Shown here: positions 1 to 8,014 of the stretch, one piece after another | Layout: each line of letters starts with the position of its first letter | How positions within the stretch are numbered: position 1 is the stretch's first letter | From: Lachnospiraceae bacterium | Lineage (GTDB): Bacteria; Bacillota; Clostridia; Lachnospirales; Lachnospiraceae | DNA: 64,000 nt | Assembly (NCBI GenBank): GCA_017552715.1 | Contig: JAFZOW010000121.1 | Span: 1-64,000 of the forward strand | Direction of reading: 5' to 3' | Notes under the pieces: generated by a model | The model's input: only the letters and a program-made list of their open reading frames with translations | Told to the model about the DNA's origin: nothing | Databases searched by the model: none | Translations under genes and position numbers: made by a program

Positions 1-2558
1 ATGATACCGTTGTCGTCCAGATCCTTAAGGGCATCCTCACCAACGCCGGGGATATCACGGGTGATATCCTCTGCGCCCAGCTTGGTATCCCGGGCTTCGG
101 TTTCGTATTCTTCAATATGTACGGAGGTGTATACATCCTCCTTCACAAGACGCTCGCTCAGAAGAACGGCATCCTCGTAGTTGTAACCTTCCCAGGTCAT
201 GAATCCGATCAGCGGGTTCTTGCCCAGTCCCAGTTCTCCGCCTGCAGTGGAAGGCCCGTCGGCGATCACCTGCCCTGCGGCAATATGGTCACCCTTGAAC
301 ACGATGGGCTTCTGGTTATAGCAGTTGGACTGGTTGGAGCGCATGAACTTCTGCAGCTCGTAGGTCATCTTCTCGCCGTCGTCCGCCTTCACCTGGATGC
401 TGTCGGCATCCACATAGGTCACGGTACCGGGCTTGGTAGCCACTACGCACACGCCGGAGTCCACAGCAGCCTTGGTCTCCATACCGGTACCGATAACGGG
501 TGCTTCGGTAAAGAGCAGAGGCACGGCCTGACGCTGCATGTTGGAACCCATCAGGGCTCGGTTGGCGTCGTCGTTCTCCAGGAAGGGGATCAGGGCCGTA
601 GCCACCGAGAACACCATCTTGGGCGACACATCCATATAGTCGAACATGGCCTTGGGATACTGCTGCGTTTCGGTCTTGAAACGACCGGCCACGCTGCGGT
701 GTACAAAGTGTCCCTTTTCATCCAGCTTTTCGTTAGCCTGGGCCACATGATAATTATCTTCCTCGTCCGCCGTCATGTATACCACTTCGTCGGTAACAAT
801 TGGATCCGCGGGATCCGTCTTGTCGATCTTACGGTAAGGCGCCTCGATGAAGCCGTATTCATTGATCCTGGCGTAGCTGGCCAGGGAGTTGATCAGACCG
901 ATGTTGGGACCTTCGGGGGTCTCAATGGGGCACATACGTCCGTAATGGGTATAGTGTACGTCACGGACCTCGAATCCGGCACGGTCACGGGACAGACCGC
1001 CGGGTCCCAGAGCGGAAAGCCTTCTCTTATGAGTCAGCTCACCCAGAGGGTTGTTCTGATCCATGAACTGGGACAGCTGGGAGCTTCCGAAGAACTCCTT
1101 GATGGCTGCCTGTACGGGCTTGATGTTGATCAGAGCCTGCGGGCTGATCTCTTCATTTTCATGGGTGTCGTGAGCCGTCATACGCTCGCGCACCACACGC
1201 TCCATACGGGTCAGACCGATACGGTACTGATTCTGCAGCAGCTCGCCCACCGCACGGATACGGCGGTTCCCCAGATGGTCGATATCGTCATCGTTTCCGA
1301 TACCGTATTCCAGGGCGATATTGTAGTTCACGGAAGCGATGATATCGCTCTTCGTGATGTGCTTCGGCACCAGCTCGTGGATATTCTGCTTAATAGCCTC
1401 GGGATACTTCTCCGGAGTGGAGCTGTACTCCCGCAGGATACGCTTCAGGGCGGGCCAGTAAACCTTCTCGGTCACGCCCAGGGCTCTGGCATCCACATCC
1501 AGCCAGCTCTCCAGATCCACGCAAAGGTTGGAGAGCACCTTGACATTGCGCTCTTCCGTACGGATCAGCACGCTCTCCACGGCGCTGTTCTGGATCAGAT
1601 CCGCAAGATCGGCATCCACAACGGTCCCGGCAGCGGCGATCACTTCCCCGGTGAAGGGATTGAGCACATCCTCTGCCAGCACATGACCGCGGATACGGTT
1701 GCGGAAAGCCAGCTTCTTATTAAACTTGTAACGGCCCACTCTGGCCAGATCATATCTTCTTGCATCAAAGAAGGTAGAGGTCACATAGCCTTCGGCGCTC
1801 TCCACACTGGGGGGCTCGCCCGGACGTACCTTGTCGTAGAGGGCTTTTAAGCCTTCCTCATAGGTCTTTGCCACATCCTTGGTAAAGGACTGCAGGATCT
1901 TGGGCTCGTCGCCGAAGAGATTCAGGATCTCCTCATCGGTACCCAGGCCGATGGCACGTAAAAACACGGTAATGGGCACCTTACGGGTGCGGTCCACACG
2001 CACATAGAACACGTCATTGGAATCCGTCTCGTATTCCAGCCAGGCACCGCGGTTGGGGATCACCTGGGAGGAGAAGAGCTGCTTACCGCTCTTATCCCGG
2101 GTAATACTATAGTAGATACCGGGGGAACGGACCAGCTGGCTGACAATGACACGCTCCGCGCCATTGATCACAAATGTGCCCGTTTCTGTCATCAGCGGGA
2201 AATTGCCCATGAAGATCTCATGTTCACGGATCTGATCCTTATCCTGGTTGTACAGGCGCACCTTTACCTTTAAAGGAGCTTCGTAGGTCAGATCCCTTTC
2301 CTTACATTCGTTGATGTTGTGCTTGATCTCGGACTTGTCCAGTTTAAAGTCGACGAAGTCGAGCTTCAGACGCCCGCCGTAGTCGGTGATCGGCGAGATA
2401 TCGTCGAACGCCTCACGGAGCCCCTCGCTCAGAAACCACTGATAGGAGTTCTTCTGGACCTCGATAAGGTTGGGCATATCCAGAACTTCTTTACGTCTGG
2501 AGTAGCTCATACGCATACCGTTGCCGGTGATCATGGGACGGATCCTGTTCTTTTCCAT
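1..2558 (-). CDS. rpoB: RNA polymerase beta subunit RpoB, C-terminal part outside window
   Basis: This encodes the N-terminal roughly 852 residues of the beta subunit of RNA polymerase; the rest lies left of the window edge. The start [12 protein letters not shown] follows a GGGGTGAG ribosome site. The rifampicin-binding region is visible at about residues 486-520 ([19 protein letters not shown], then [13 protein letters not shown]). The positions usually altered in resistant mutants (Asp516, His526 and Ser531 in E. coli numbering) all carry the sensitive residue. The fork region [14 protein letters not shown] follows. It is the last gene of the ribosomal/RNA polymerase cluster here. It has its own promoter and is separated from rplL by a terminator. 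Identification is certain. Confidence 0.98.
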   Translation of the reverse strand, partial: MEKNRIRPMITGNGMRMSYSRRKEVLDMPNLIEVQKNSYQWFLSEGLREAFDDISPITDYGGRLKLDFVDFKLDKSEIKHNINECKERDLTYEAPLKVKVRLYNQDKDQIREHEIFMGNFPLMTETGTFVINGAERVIVSQLVRSPGIYYSITRDKSGKQLFSSQVIPNRGAWLEYETDSNDVFYVRVDRTRKVPITVFLRAIGLGTDEEILNLFGDEPKILQSFTKDVAKTYEEGLKALYDKVRPGEPPSVESAEGYVTSTFFDARRYDLARVGRYKFNKKLAFRNRIRGHVLAEDVLNPFTGEVIAAAGTVVDADLADLIQNSAVESVLIRTEERNVKVLSNLCVDLESWLDVDARALGVTEKVYWPALKRILREYSSTPEKYPEAIKQNIHELVPKHITKSDIIASVNYNIALEYGIGNDDDIDHLGNRRIRAVGELLQNQYRIGLTRMERVVRERMTAHDTHENEEISPQALINIKPVQAAIKEFFGSSQLSQFMDQNNPLGELTHKRRLSALGPGGLSRDRAGFEVRDVHYTHYGRMCPIETPEGPNIGLINSLASYARINEYGFIEAPYRKIDKTDPADPIVTDEVVYMTADEEDNYHVAQANEKLDEKGHFVHRSVAGRFKTETQQYPKAMFDYMDVSPKMVFSVATALIPFLENDDANRALMGSNMQRQAVPLLFTEAPVIGTGMETKAAVDSGVCVVATKPGTVTYVDADSIQVKADDGEKMTYELQKFMRSNQSNCYNQKPIVFKGDHIAAGQVIADGPSTAGGELGLGKNPLIGFMTWEGYNYEDAVLLSERLVKEDVYTSVHIEEYETEARDTKLGAEDITRDIPGVGEDALKDLDDNGI

Positions 2559-2671
2559 ACTTGCACTCACCCCGTTATATTGTTTATGGTTGGTTATAAG
2601 AAGATACAGCCGCTATCCGTATGCGCGCAAAAAAGCATAGCATGCCCACTACGCATAACGACACGGATAAA

Positions 2672-2700
2672 ATAATACCACGCAAGAGCGTGGTAGTCAA
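2672..2700 (-). promoter_or_regulatory. SigA promoter of rpoB with palindromic spacer
   Basis: On the minus strand TTGACT (2695-2700) and TATTAT (2672-2677) are separated by exactly 17 bases, a near-consensus vegetative promoter. The spacer is almost entirely an inverted repeat: TACCACGC and GCGTGGTA arms (2676-2683 and 2688-2695) around AAGA. The palindrome is placed where a repressor or activator would act, though it could also be chance. It implies an rpoB leader of roughly 110 bases. Confidence 0.75.
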
Positions 2701-2727
2701 GAAAAATTTTAATAAATTTCAGAAGTC

Positions 2728-2754
2728 AAAAAATCCCCCGCCATAAGGCGGGGG
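2728..2754 (-). terminator. Rho-independent terminator after rplL
   Basis: Read on the minus strand, an 8-bp perfect GC stem (CCCCCGCC with GGCGGGGG, 2735-2742 and 2747-2754, loop of four) is followed by ATTTTTT. It lies 11 bases after the rplL stop codon and upstream of the rpoB promoter, so it should end or attenuate the rplJ-rplL transcript. Confidence 0.9.
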
Positions 2755-2765
2755 AAGAAGTTTTA

Positions 2766-3146
2766 TTACTTCAGGGTAACGGTAGCTCCTACTTCCTCGA
2801 GCTTGGCCTTGATGTCGTTGGCCTCGTCCTTGGATGCGCCTTCCTTTACCATCTTGGGAGCGCCCTCAACGAGCTCCTTGCTCTCCTTCAGGCCCAGGCC
2901 GGTGATGGTGCGGATGACCTTGATGACATCCATCTTCTTCTCGCCGAAGCTGGTGAGCTCTACATCGAACTCAGTCTTCTCTTCAGCTGCACCTGCGGCA
3001 TCTCCGCCGGCTGCTGCTGCAACTACAACACCTGCGGCAGCGCTAACGCCGAACTCTTCCTCGCAGGCCTTTACCAGATCGTTGAGCTCCAGAACGGACA
3101 GCTCTTTGATCGCCTCAATGATCTCTTCCTTGCTTAACTTAGCCAT
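2766..3146 (-). CDS. rplL: 50S ribosomal protein L7/L12
   Basis: This is the 126-residue stalk protein of the large ribosomal subunit, which recruits translational GTPases and binds L10 as dimers. The N-terminal dimerisation helix ([20 protein letters not shown]), the Ala/Gly-rich hinge (about residues 38-55) and the globular C-terminal domain ([17 protein letters not shown], ending VGATVTLK) are all present. The length is normal. It starts 31 bases after the rplJ stop with an AGGATT-type ribosome site. It is cotranscribed with rplJ and followed by a strong terminator. Confidence 0.98.
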   Translation of the reverse strand: MAKLSKEEIIEAIKELSVLELNDLVKACEEEFGVSAAAGVVVAAAAGGDAAGAAEEKTEFDVELTSFGEKKMDVIKVIRTITGLGLKESKELVEGAPKMVKEGASKDEANDIKAKLEEVGATVTLK

Positions 3147-3177
3147 TTTAATAATCCTCCATTCTCAATAAAAACGA

Positions 3178-3744
3178 TTACTCTGCTGCTGCGGGTGCTT
3201 CTTCTGCTGCAGGTGCTTCCTCGGCTGCTGCCGCGGGTGCTTCCGCTGCTGCCGCTTCGCCGCCGCCCTTTTCCGCGATCTGCTTGATCACGCGGGCAAA
3301 ATTGGTGATCGGGCTCTGCAGGCTTCCAAGCAGCTTGGAAAGGAGCTCTTCCCTGGAAGGAACCTTTGCCACATCCTGCAGACCGTTCGCATCATAAAGA
3401 GTACCTTCCACGATACCGCCCTTGACTTCCAGAGCCGGTGCGGTCTTGGCGAACTTTACGATCTCGCGGGCCGGAGCCGTTGCATCCGTCTTGGAAACTA
3501 CCAGAGCGCTGGGGCCTTCCAGATACTGATCCAGCTGTTCGCAGTCTGTACCCTTGAAAGCAAAGCGCATCATGGTGTTCTTGTAGACCTTGTAGCTCAG
3601 GTTTGCTTCACGGAGCTGCTTACGGAGCGCCGTATCCTGGGCAACGGTCAGACCTCTGTGGTCTACCAGCAGAACGGACTGTGCATCCTGGATCGCCTCG
3701 GAAATCTCTTTCACGATCGGCTGCTTCAGTTCTACTTTTGCCAT
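3178..3744 (-). CDS. rplJ: 50S ribosomal protein L10
   Basis: L10 is the base of the ribosomal stalk: it binds 23S rRNA and carries the L7/L12 dimers. The family core is recognisable (SVLLVDHRGLTVAQDTALRK, residues about 23-42). At 188 residues it is longer than the usual 165-175, because of a low-complexity Ala/Glu/Pro tail from about residue 160. The start follows AAAGGAGG. It is first in the rplJ-rplL unit and is preceded by a structured leader with an attenuator-like hairpin. The gene normally follows rplA directly; here a glycan cassette separates them. Confidence 0.98.
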   Translation of the reverse strand: MAKVELKQPIVKEISEAIQDAQSVLLVDHRGLTVAQDTALRKQLREANLSYKVYKNTMMRFAFKGTDCEQLDQYLEGPSALVVSKTDATAPAREIVKFAKTAPALEVKGGIVEGTLYDANGLQDVAKVPSREELLSKLLGSLQSPITNFARVIKQIAEKGGGEAAAAEAPAAAAEEAPAAEEAPAAAE

Positions 3745-3767
3745 CTTGCTACCTCCTTTAAGATTTT

Positions 3768-3897
3768 TCGGAGATAAAAAATCTCCGGATATGCCGGAGA
3801 ACAGAAAATCAAAGCATTCAACTTCTCACTCCTCGGCAGGTAGTTTCCGTTACGCCTTACGGCACCTGCTGTCTTCGGCATGGTCTCTTTCGAAACC
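3768..3897 (-). promoter_or_regulatory. L10-type ribosomal protein leader with attenuator hairpin
   Basis: The roughly 150-base untranslated leader of rplJ contains several paired segments. Its last hairpin has CTCCGG and CCGGAG arms (3783-3799) followed by ATTTTTTA, a classic intrinsic terminator placed just before the ribosome binding site. This matches the known L10 leader of Firmicutes, where L10 bound to the leader favours termination. I infer the function from position and form; a covariance search with the Rfam L10 leader model would test it. Confidence 0.75.
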
Positions 3898-3903
3898 TTG
3901 GGT

Positions 3904-3933
3904 AGTTTAGCATATACGGCATGGAAATGTCAA
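3904..3933 (-). promoter_or_regulatory. SigA promoter of rplJ-rplL
   Basis: On the minus strand TTGACA (3928-3933) and TAAACT (3904-3909) are spaced by 18 bases. It lies upstream of the L10 leader and just downstream of the stop codon of the membrane protein gene, so the ribosomal genes do not depend on transcription through the inserted cassette. Confidence 0.75.
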
Positions 3934-3961
3934 GAGAAAAATCAGCTGTCTTCCGCTTTAT

Positions 3962-5629
3962 CTAATCCTTCCGTATATAAAAGCCATCCGCCGCCGTTTC
4001 CCCCAGGGCATGCAGGCCTTCCTGCAGACAGGGGGTGGAGGGGAAATCGTAGCAGGAACGGCGGTTATCATCCAGGGGCACATAGACCGTGATCCCGTCC
4101 ACATCCGCCGCTTCACACTCATATTCGCCATAGTCCTGCTGGCAGATATAATAAGGCTGGGGCAGCTCCCTTACAACGGTCCGCACCACCCCAAAAGCCT
4201 TGTATGCCAGGATAAGCACAAAGAGGCCGGCGCACAGCGGGACCATACGGCTTTTCTTTTTCTCCCCCCCGCCATTTACGCACATAACGAACTCCCCGGC
4301 CATCAGGAAGGGGAACAGGAGCAGAAAGCCCCGGCCATAACGGATCAGGGGTGCGGAAAAGAACCAGAATAACAGGGTGGCCAGCACCGTTCCTTCCACC
4401 AGATGCTCTTTCAGCGCCTTCCTCCTTATAACAAGGGCCGCCGCCAGGAAGAAGGCTCCGGCAATACTCGCCAGGAAGAAAAGCTTTTCCGTGCCTCCCA
4501 GCTGCCCCCACCAATGGGGAAACCATACATTCATCGGATAGTCCGCCGCTTCGGATGTGATATAACCCTTTCCGTAGCCTATGATATAAGCACTGTCCCC
4601 CCGGGTCAGCCCCTCCGGGACCTTCCACACAGGATCGAAGATATCCAGGGCCGTCGAAGGATAGAAGAGCCGCCCGGAAAGGATATAATTACGTATCAGC
4701 CAGGGCAGGACGATCAGCACACAGGAGACGCCGCAGCCAAAGATCACCCCGTACTTTTTCTCCCGGATATAGTACACAAGCGGCAGTATAGTTACCAGCA
4801 CCAGCGGTGCAGCCGAAAGCTTGAGCGTCACCGCAAAGAACGCAAGCAATGCCAGGGACGCACCGATGCCGGCTGTCTTTTCTTCCTCCGCGCCGGCTTC
4901 CGAAAGTTCCAAAGCCCTTATCACGATATAATAGAAGTAAAGGAGCACAAAGAAATCCGATGCCGGTGAGAGCATCTCCACATAAATGTCACTGATATAA
5001 TACAGGGCGGCGATACGGGCAAAGTCGGAAAGGCGTATCTCTTTATCCTTCACGATATGAAAGATACGCAGGGCGGATATCCCCACCAGCAGCGCCATAT
5101 AGCCGGCCACCGCATGAAAGGACTGGCCTCCGAGAAAAGCGAAGCTGTATAAGGCGCTTAAGGAAAAGGACGCCGAGTTATAGGCCACCCGTCCGTCCAG
5201 ATTGCCGACTCCGCGCACCACACCGTATTCCTCGATCCAGCGGATCGCATGGGAATGGTACAGATCCGAATCATAACAGAGATAGCCGCGGGATGCCCCG
5301 AAAGCCATAAGCAGGGTAAGGAAGGCATAAAGCGCAACTCGTGCCGGCGAAGAAAAAGCCCCCCTGAAGAACGTGCCCAGATCTTTTCGCAGAACGAAGA
5401 TGATCAGCAGACTGATACAGAGCAGGAGAAGCACCGCACCGCAGCCCACTCCCGAAAAGAGGCTGAAGACCTGCGTATATACACAGACACACATGAGCCC
5501 GCTCATGGAAAGATCCTCGGGATGACAAAAAAACAGGCCTTCTTTTCTTCCCATGAGTCTGAGAAGCAGAAAGCCTGCCGGTATGGTCGTTATGAATATG
5601 AATGCCCAGATCAGTATAACTGAGAGCAT
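3962..5629 (-). CDS. Polytopic membrane protein, LIC_10190-like
   Basis: This is a 555-residue protein with about twelve hydrophobic segments spread over its length. Residues about 118-150 contain CYDSDLYHSHAIRWIEEYG followed by GNLDGRVAYNS. That resembles the conserved periplasmic or external loop of the LIC_10190 family of large glycan-associated membrane proteins, which recalls GT-C transferases or polymerases. No catalytic function has been shown for that family, so none is assigned. It starts three bases after the stop of the FliD-like gene and is the last member of the cassette inserted between rplA and rplJ. A role in assembling or transferring a surface glycan is an inference from the neighbouring ligase and GT2. 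Confidence 0.7.
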   Translation of the reverse strand: MLSVILIWAFIFITTIPAGFLLLRLMGRKEGLFFCHPEDLSMSGLMCVCVYTQVFSLFSGVGCGAVLLLLCISLLIIFVLRKDLGTFFRGAFSSPARVALYAFLTLLMAFGASRGYLCYDSDLYHSHAIRWIEEYGVVRGVGNLDGRVAYNSASFSLSALYSFAFLGGQSFHAVAGYMALLVGISALRIFHIVKDKEIRLSDFARIAALYYISDIYVEMLSPASDFFVLLYFYYIVIRALELSEAGAEEEKTAGIGASLALLAFFAVTLKLSAAPLVLVTILPLVYYIREKKYGVIFGCGVSCVLIVLPWLIRNYILSGRLFYPSTALDIFDPVWKVPEGLTRGDSAYIIGYGKGYITSEAADYPMNVWFPHWWGQLGGTEKLFFLASIAGAFFLAAALVIRRKALKEHLVEGTVLATLLFWFFSAPLIRYGRGFLLLFPFLMAGEFVMCVNGGGEKKKSRMVPLCAGLFVLILAYKAFGVVRTVVRELPQPYYICQQDYGEYECEAADVDGITVYVPLDDNRRSCYDFPSTPCLQEGLHALGETAADGFYIRKD

Positions 5630-5632
5630 AGC

Positions 5633-6943
5633 TTACATGTATCCGTTGAACAGCATGCCGCTGTATGCGCTGGTCACATAAGGATTGGCGTAATGAGGCT
5701 GCGTGGGATCCTTATAGGCAACGATGCGTTTATCCACATAGTCCATGGGATTCAGCTGAACCTTCTGGGCCTTACGCATGGCAAATTTGGAAAAGTCCTT
5801 GATGGTGTCCAGTTCTTCCTCGGCCTCTCCGCCCTTAAGCACCTCGGAGAGCTTCTCCTCATCCACCGAGATGGTGCCGTCCTCCGCCTGCTTCACCCCG
5901 ATGCGTTCCAGCGAGCGGGTGTAATAGGCGCTGTTGTTCTTCATCTCGTTCACCAGGAGATTCGTACGCGGCTGACGGTCCGCGAACTCCGCCGTAGCCC
6001 GGATGAAGTTGTTATAGGAGCCGGCAAGGGAGATGATATTATCTTTCATGCTTTCCAGATCCGGCTTGAAGCCCACCTGGAAATCCCTGCCGGGTGCCGC
6101 CGCTTTCAGCTTCACATTAAAGCCGCCCGGAAGCTTTACATCATTCGTATGGGCTGTATGGTATTCTCCGTTAACGGAATAGACCGCATCCGTTCCCTGA
6201 CTGTCCGCCTTACGTATCCCGAGGTAATCCACTATACCGGACAGCTGGCTGGTCTCCTCATCCGAGATGGAGAAGTGTCCGCCCCTGTCACTCTTATCGC
6301 CTACAGCTTTGGATCGGATCACCAAAGCCGAAGATCCCCGGCCGTCCTCCTCCACACCGGCGGACAGGCCAAGCTTAAAGTTATTGATCAGACGCGCAAG
6401 ACGATCCTGGATATTCCTGTTCGTATCCCCTTCGGAGATTGTGAACTGAAGCTCATAATTGGAGCCCTGGGTCGCCACATCAAAGGAGTATGCCCCCGGC
6501 TCGATGCCCAGCTCTTCCTCAGGAAGATAAGCGCCAATATTTTCCTGCGGAGTAGCCAGCTGCCGGACCTGCATCGTCAGCGGTTCCATTTCGGCATTCC
6601 CGCTCTCCTGCCCGCGGCTTCCGGTCACTTCGGCCAGATCGGGGGCGGAGGAATAAGCAACCTTCTGATCAAAGAGCTTGTCTTCCAGGCCGCCGATGGA
6701 TCCGAGCTCATTACGGAAACGCAGGGCGCTCTCTTTCATATGGATCGTATACTCCTCCACTTCCTTGGAGCGATCCATAAGAAATACAGGCTCATCCTTG
6801 CTGAGCTTTACGATAGTCTTGTAAATATCCTGGAGATCTTTCTTTTTATGGGAATCAAAACGATTCGAGGAAGACCTGGGTAACAGATCGGCCTGATAAT
6901 AATTATATACGTTGCTCAGAACAGCATTATTGATCGTAGCCAT
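5633..6943 (-). CDS. Short FliD-like flagellar cap or hook-associated protein
   Basis: This 436-residue protein (MATINNAVLSNVYNYY...) resembles the central and C-terminal parts of the filament cap FliD. It has a VRQLATPQ segment, a domain with repeated FxVxxxGxxYxLxxTI strands and NRNIQDRLARLINN, and a late region of SLAGSYNNFIRATAEF. It lacks the usual FliD N-terminal GLDVNSIV motif and is shorter than the genuine FliD at 50609-52273. A longer reading from a GTG at 7027 is possible, but the ATG at 6943 has a perfect AAGGAGG site, so I chose it. Its neighbours are a GT2, an O-antigen-ligase-like protein and a polytopic protein, not flagellar genes. It could be a specialised cap or a flagellin-glycan factor. 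Confidence 0.6.
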   Translation of the reverse strand: MATINNAVLSNVYNYYQADLLPRSSSNRFDSHKKKDLQDIYKTIVKLSKDEPVFLMDRSKEVEEYTIHMKESALRFRNELGSIGGLEDKLFDQKVAYSSAPDLAEVTGSRGQESGNAEMEPLTMQVRQLATPQENIGAYLPEEELGIEPGAYSFDVATQGSNYELQFTISEGDTNRNIQDRLARLINNFKLGLSAGVEEDGRGSSALVIRSKAVGDKSDRGGHFSISDEETSQLSGIVDYLGIRKADSQGTDAVYSVNGEYHTAHTNDVKLPGGFNVKLKAAAPGRDFQVGFKPDLESMKDNIISLAGSYNNFIRATAEFADRQPRTNLLVNEMKNNSAYYTRSLERIGVKQAEDGTISVDEEKLSEVLKGGEAEEELDTIKDFSKFAMRKAQKVQLNPMDYVDKRIVAYKDPTQPHYANPYVTSAYSGMLFNGYM

Positions 6944-6971
6944 TGTACCCTCCTTTCTTCCCTGATCGTTT

Positions 6972-7018
6972 ACCGCAGCCTTCTCCGCTTCCGATGCGAA
7001 GGCCTGTATAACTGCGGT
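6972..7018 (-). promoter_or_regulatory. Structured leader upstream of the FliD-like gene
   Basis: The minus strand can form a two-tier hairpin just upstream of the ribosome site: ACCGCAG with CTGCGGT as outer arms and GCCTTC with GAAGGC as inner arms. There is no T tract after it, so it is not a terminator. It may control translation or mRNA stability, or be fortuitous. Confidence 0.35.
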
Positions 7019-7099
7019 AGGGTACACTATACCTTTTTATAGTTAAGTAGAATATATCACATATTTGTCAAAAAAGCAAGGATTATTCGAAAGAAATCT

Positions 7100-8014
7100 T
7101 CAGTTTTCAACAAAGTTTTCCACCAGCAGAGCTTCCGTTTCTTCCGCCATTTCCTTCCAGCGTTCCGCCTCGGCGCTGTTATCTTCTTTCCGGTAATATG
7201 CCTCCATTTCCAGGCACAGTTCGGAACACATGCAAACCGTGCTCCCATCCAGGACGTTTTTGAAGAGCCCCGCCGCATCCCCTCTCATGCCGGCCTCCCG
7301 GGCCAGCACACAGCAGGCTTCGGCACAGGCCTCCGGAGACATGGCCTCTTCTTTTCTCTGTTCAAAATACGGAGCCGCAGCCGTAAGATCCGCCGTTTCC
7401 CCGGCGATGAACAGTTCCTGCGCATACATATGCCAGAGGCGTTCCGAAAGCCCTCTCCCGGCCCCAAGCTCCCGCAGGAAAACAGAGAAATCCCTGCCGG
7501 CATGCTGACCTTCCGGCATATGAAGGATCTCGATATCCGAATCAAAGACCAGGGGATCCAGTCGCACCGTCTCATGCACCGGATCGATCCAGACAAATTC
7601 CCTCAGCCTCCGAAAAAGCTTGGGACGCAGGTCTTTTTCATAGTTCTCCGTAGTACGGAAGGGGTGCCGGTTCACATACCACATCTGCACCAGTTCCACC
7701 TGCGGATCCATGACCTCCTTAAGGATGCGGAACTGTGCCGCATTCTCCTCATCGATCATCTCATCCGCATCCGCAGAATAGATATACTCACAGCTGCATT
7801 TGGAAAAAGCAAAATTCCTGGCCTCGGAAAAATTTCCGGTCCAGGAAAAATCATAAAGCTTATCCGTATATCTGGCAGCGATCGCTTTCGTGGAATCCGA
7901 GGAGCCCGTATCCACGATCACGATCTCGTCCACCAGAGGAGCAAAGCTGTTCAGGCAGCGTTCCAGAACACGCTCCTCATCCTTTACGATCATGCATAAA
8001 CTTACGCTTATCAT
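7100..8014 (-). CDS. GT2 family glycosyltransferase (TPR-associated type)
   Basis: This is a 304-residue inverting glycosyltransferase with a GT-A fold. The family landmarks are MISVSLCMIVKDEERVLERC at the N-terminus, IVDTGSSDST (residues about 33-42) and the metal-binding SADADE (about 80-85). The C-terminal 110 residues are Ala-rich and helical, like the TPR tail of SunS-type GT2 enzymes. The donor and acceptor cannot be read from sequence. Its start overlaps the stop of the ligase-like gene by four bases, so the two are translationally coupled. Confidence 0.85.
   Translation of the reverse strand: MISVSLCMIVKDEERVLERCLNSFAPLVDEIVIVDTGSSDSTKAIAARYTDKLYDFSWTGNFSEARNFAFSKCSCEYIYSADADEMIDEENAAQFRILKEVMDPQVELVQMWYVNRHPFRTTENYEKDLRPKLFRRLREFVWIDPVHETVRLDPLVFDSDIEILHMPEGQHAGRDFSVFLRELGAGRGLSERLWHMYAQELFIAGETADLTAAAPYFEQRKEEAMSPEACAEACCVLAREAGMRGDAAGLFKNVLDGSTVCMCSELCLEMEAYYRKEDNSAEAERWKEMAEETEALLVENFVEN

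Noticed and set aside
117..1850. Long plus-strand open frame of 577 codons
   Set aside because: It is exactly antisense to rpoB, and its translation is low-complexity His/Gly/Leu-rich without any domain; the rpoB frame explains the region.
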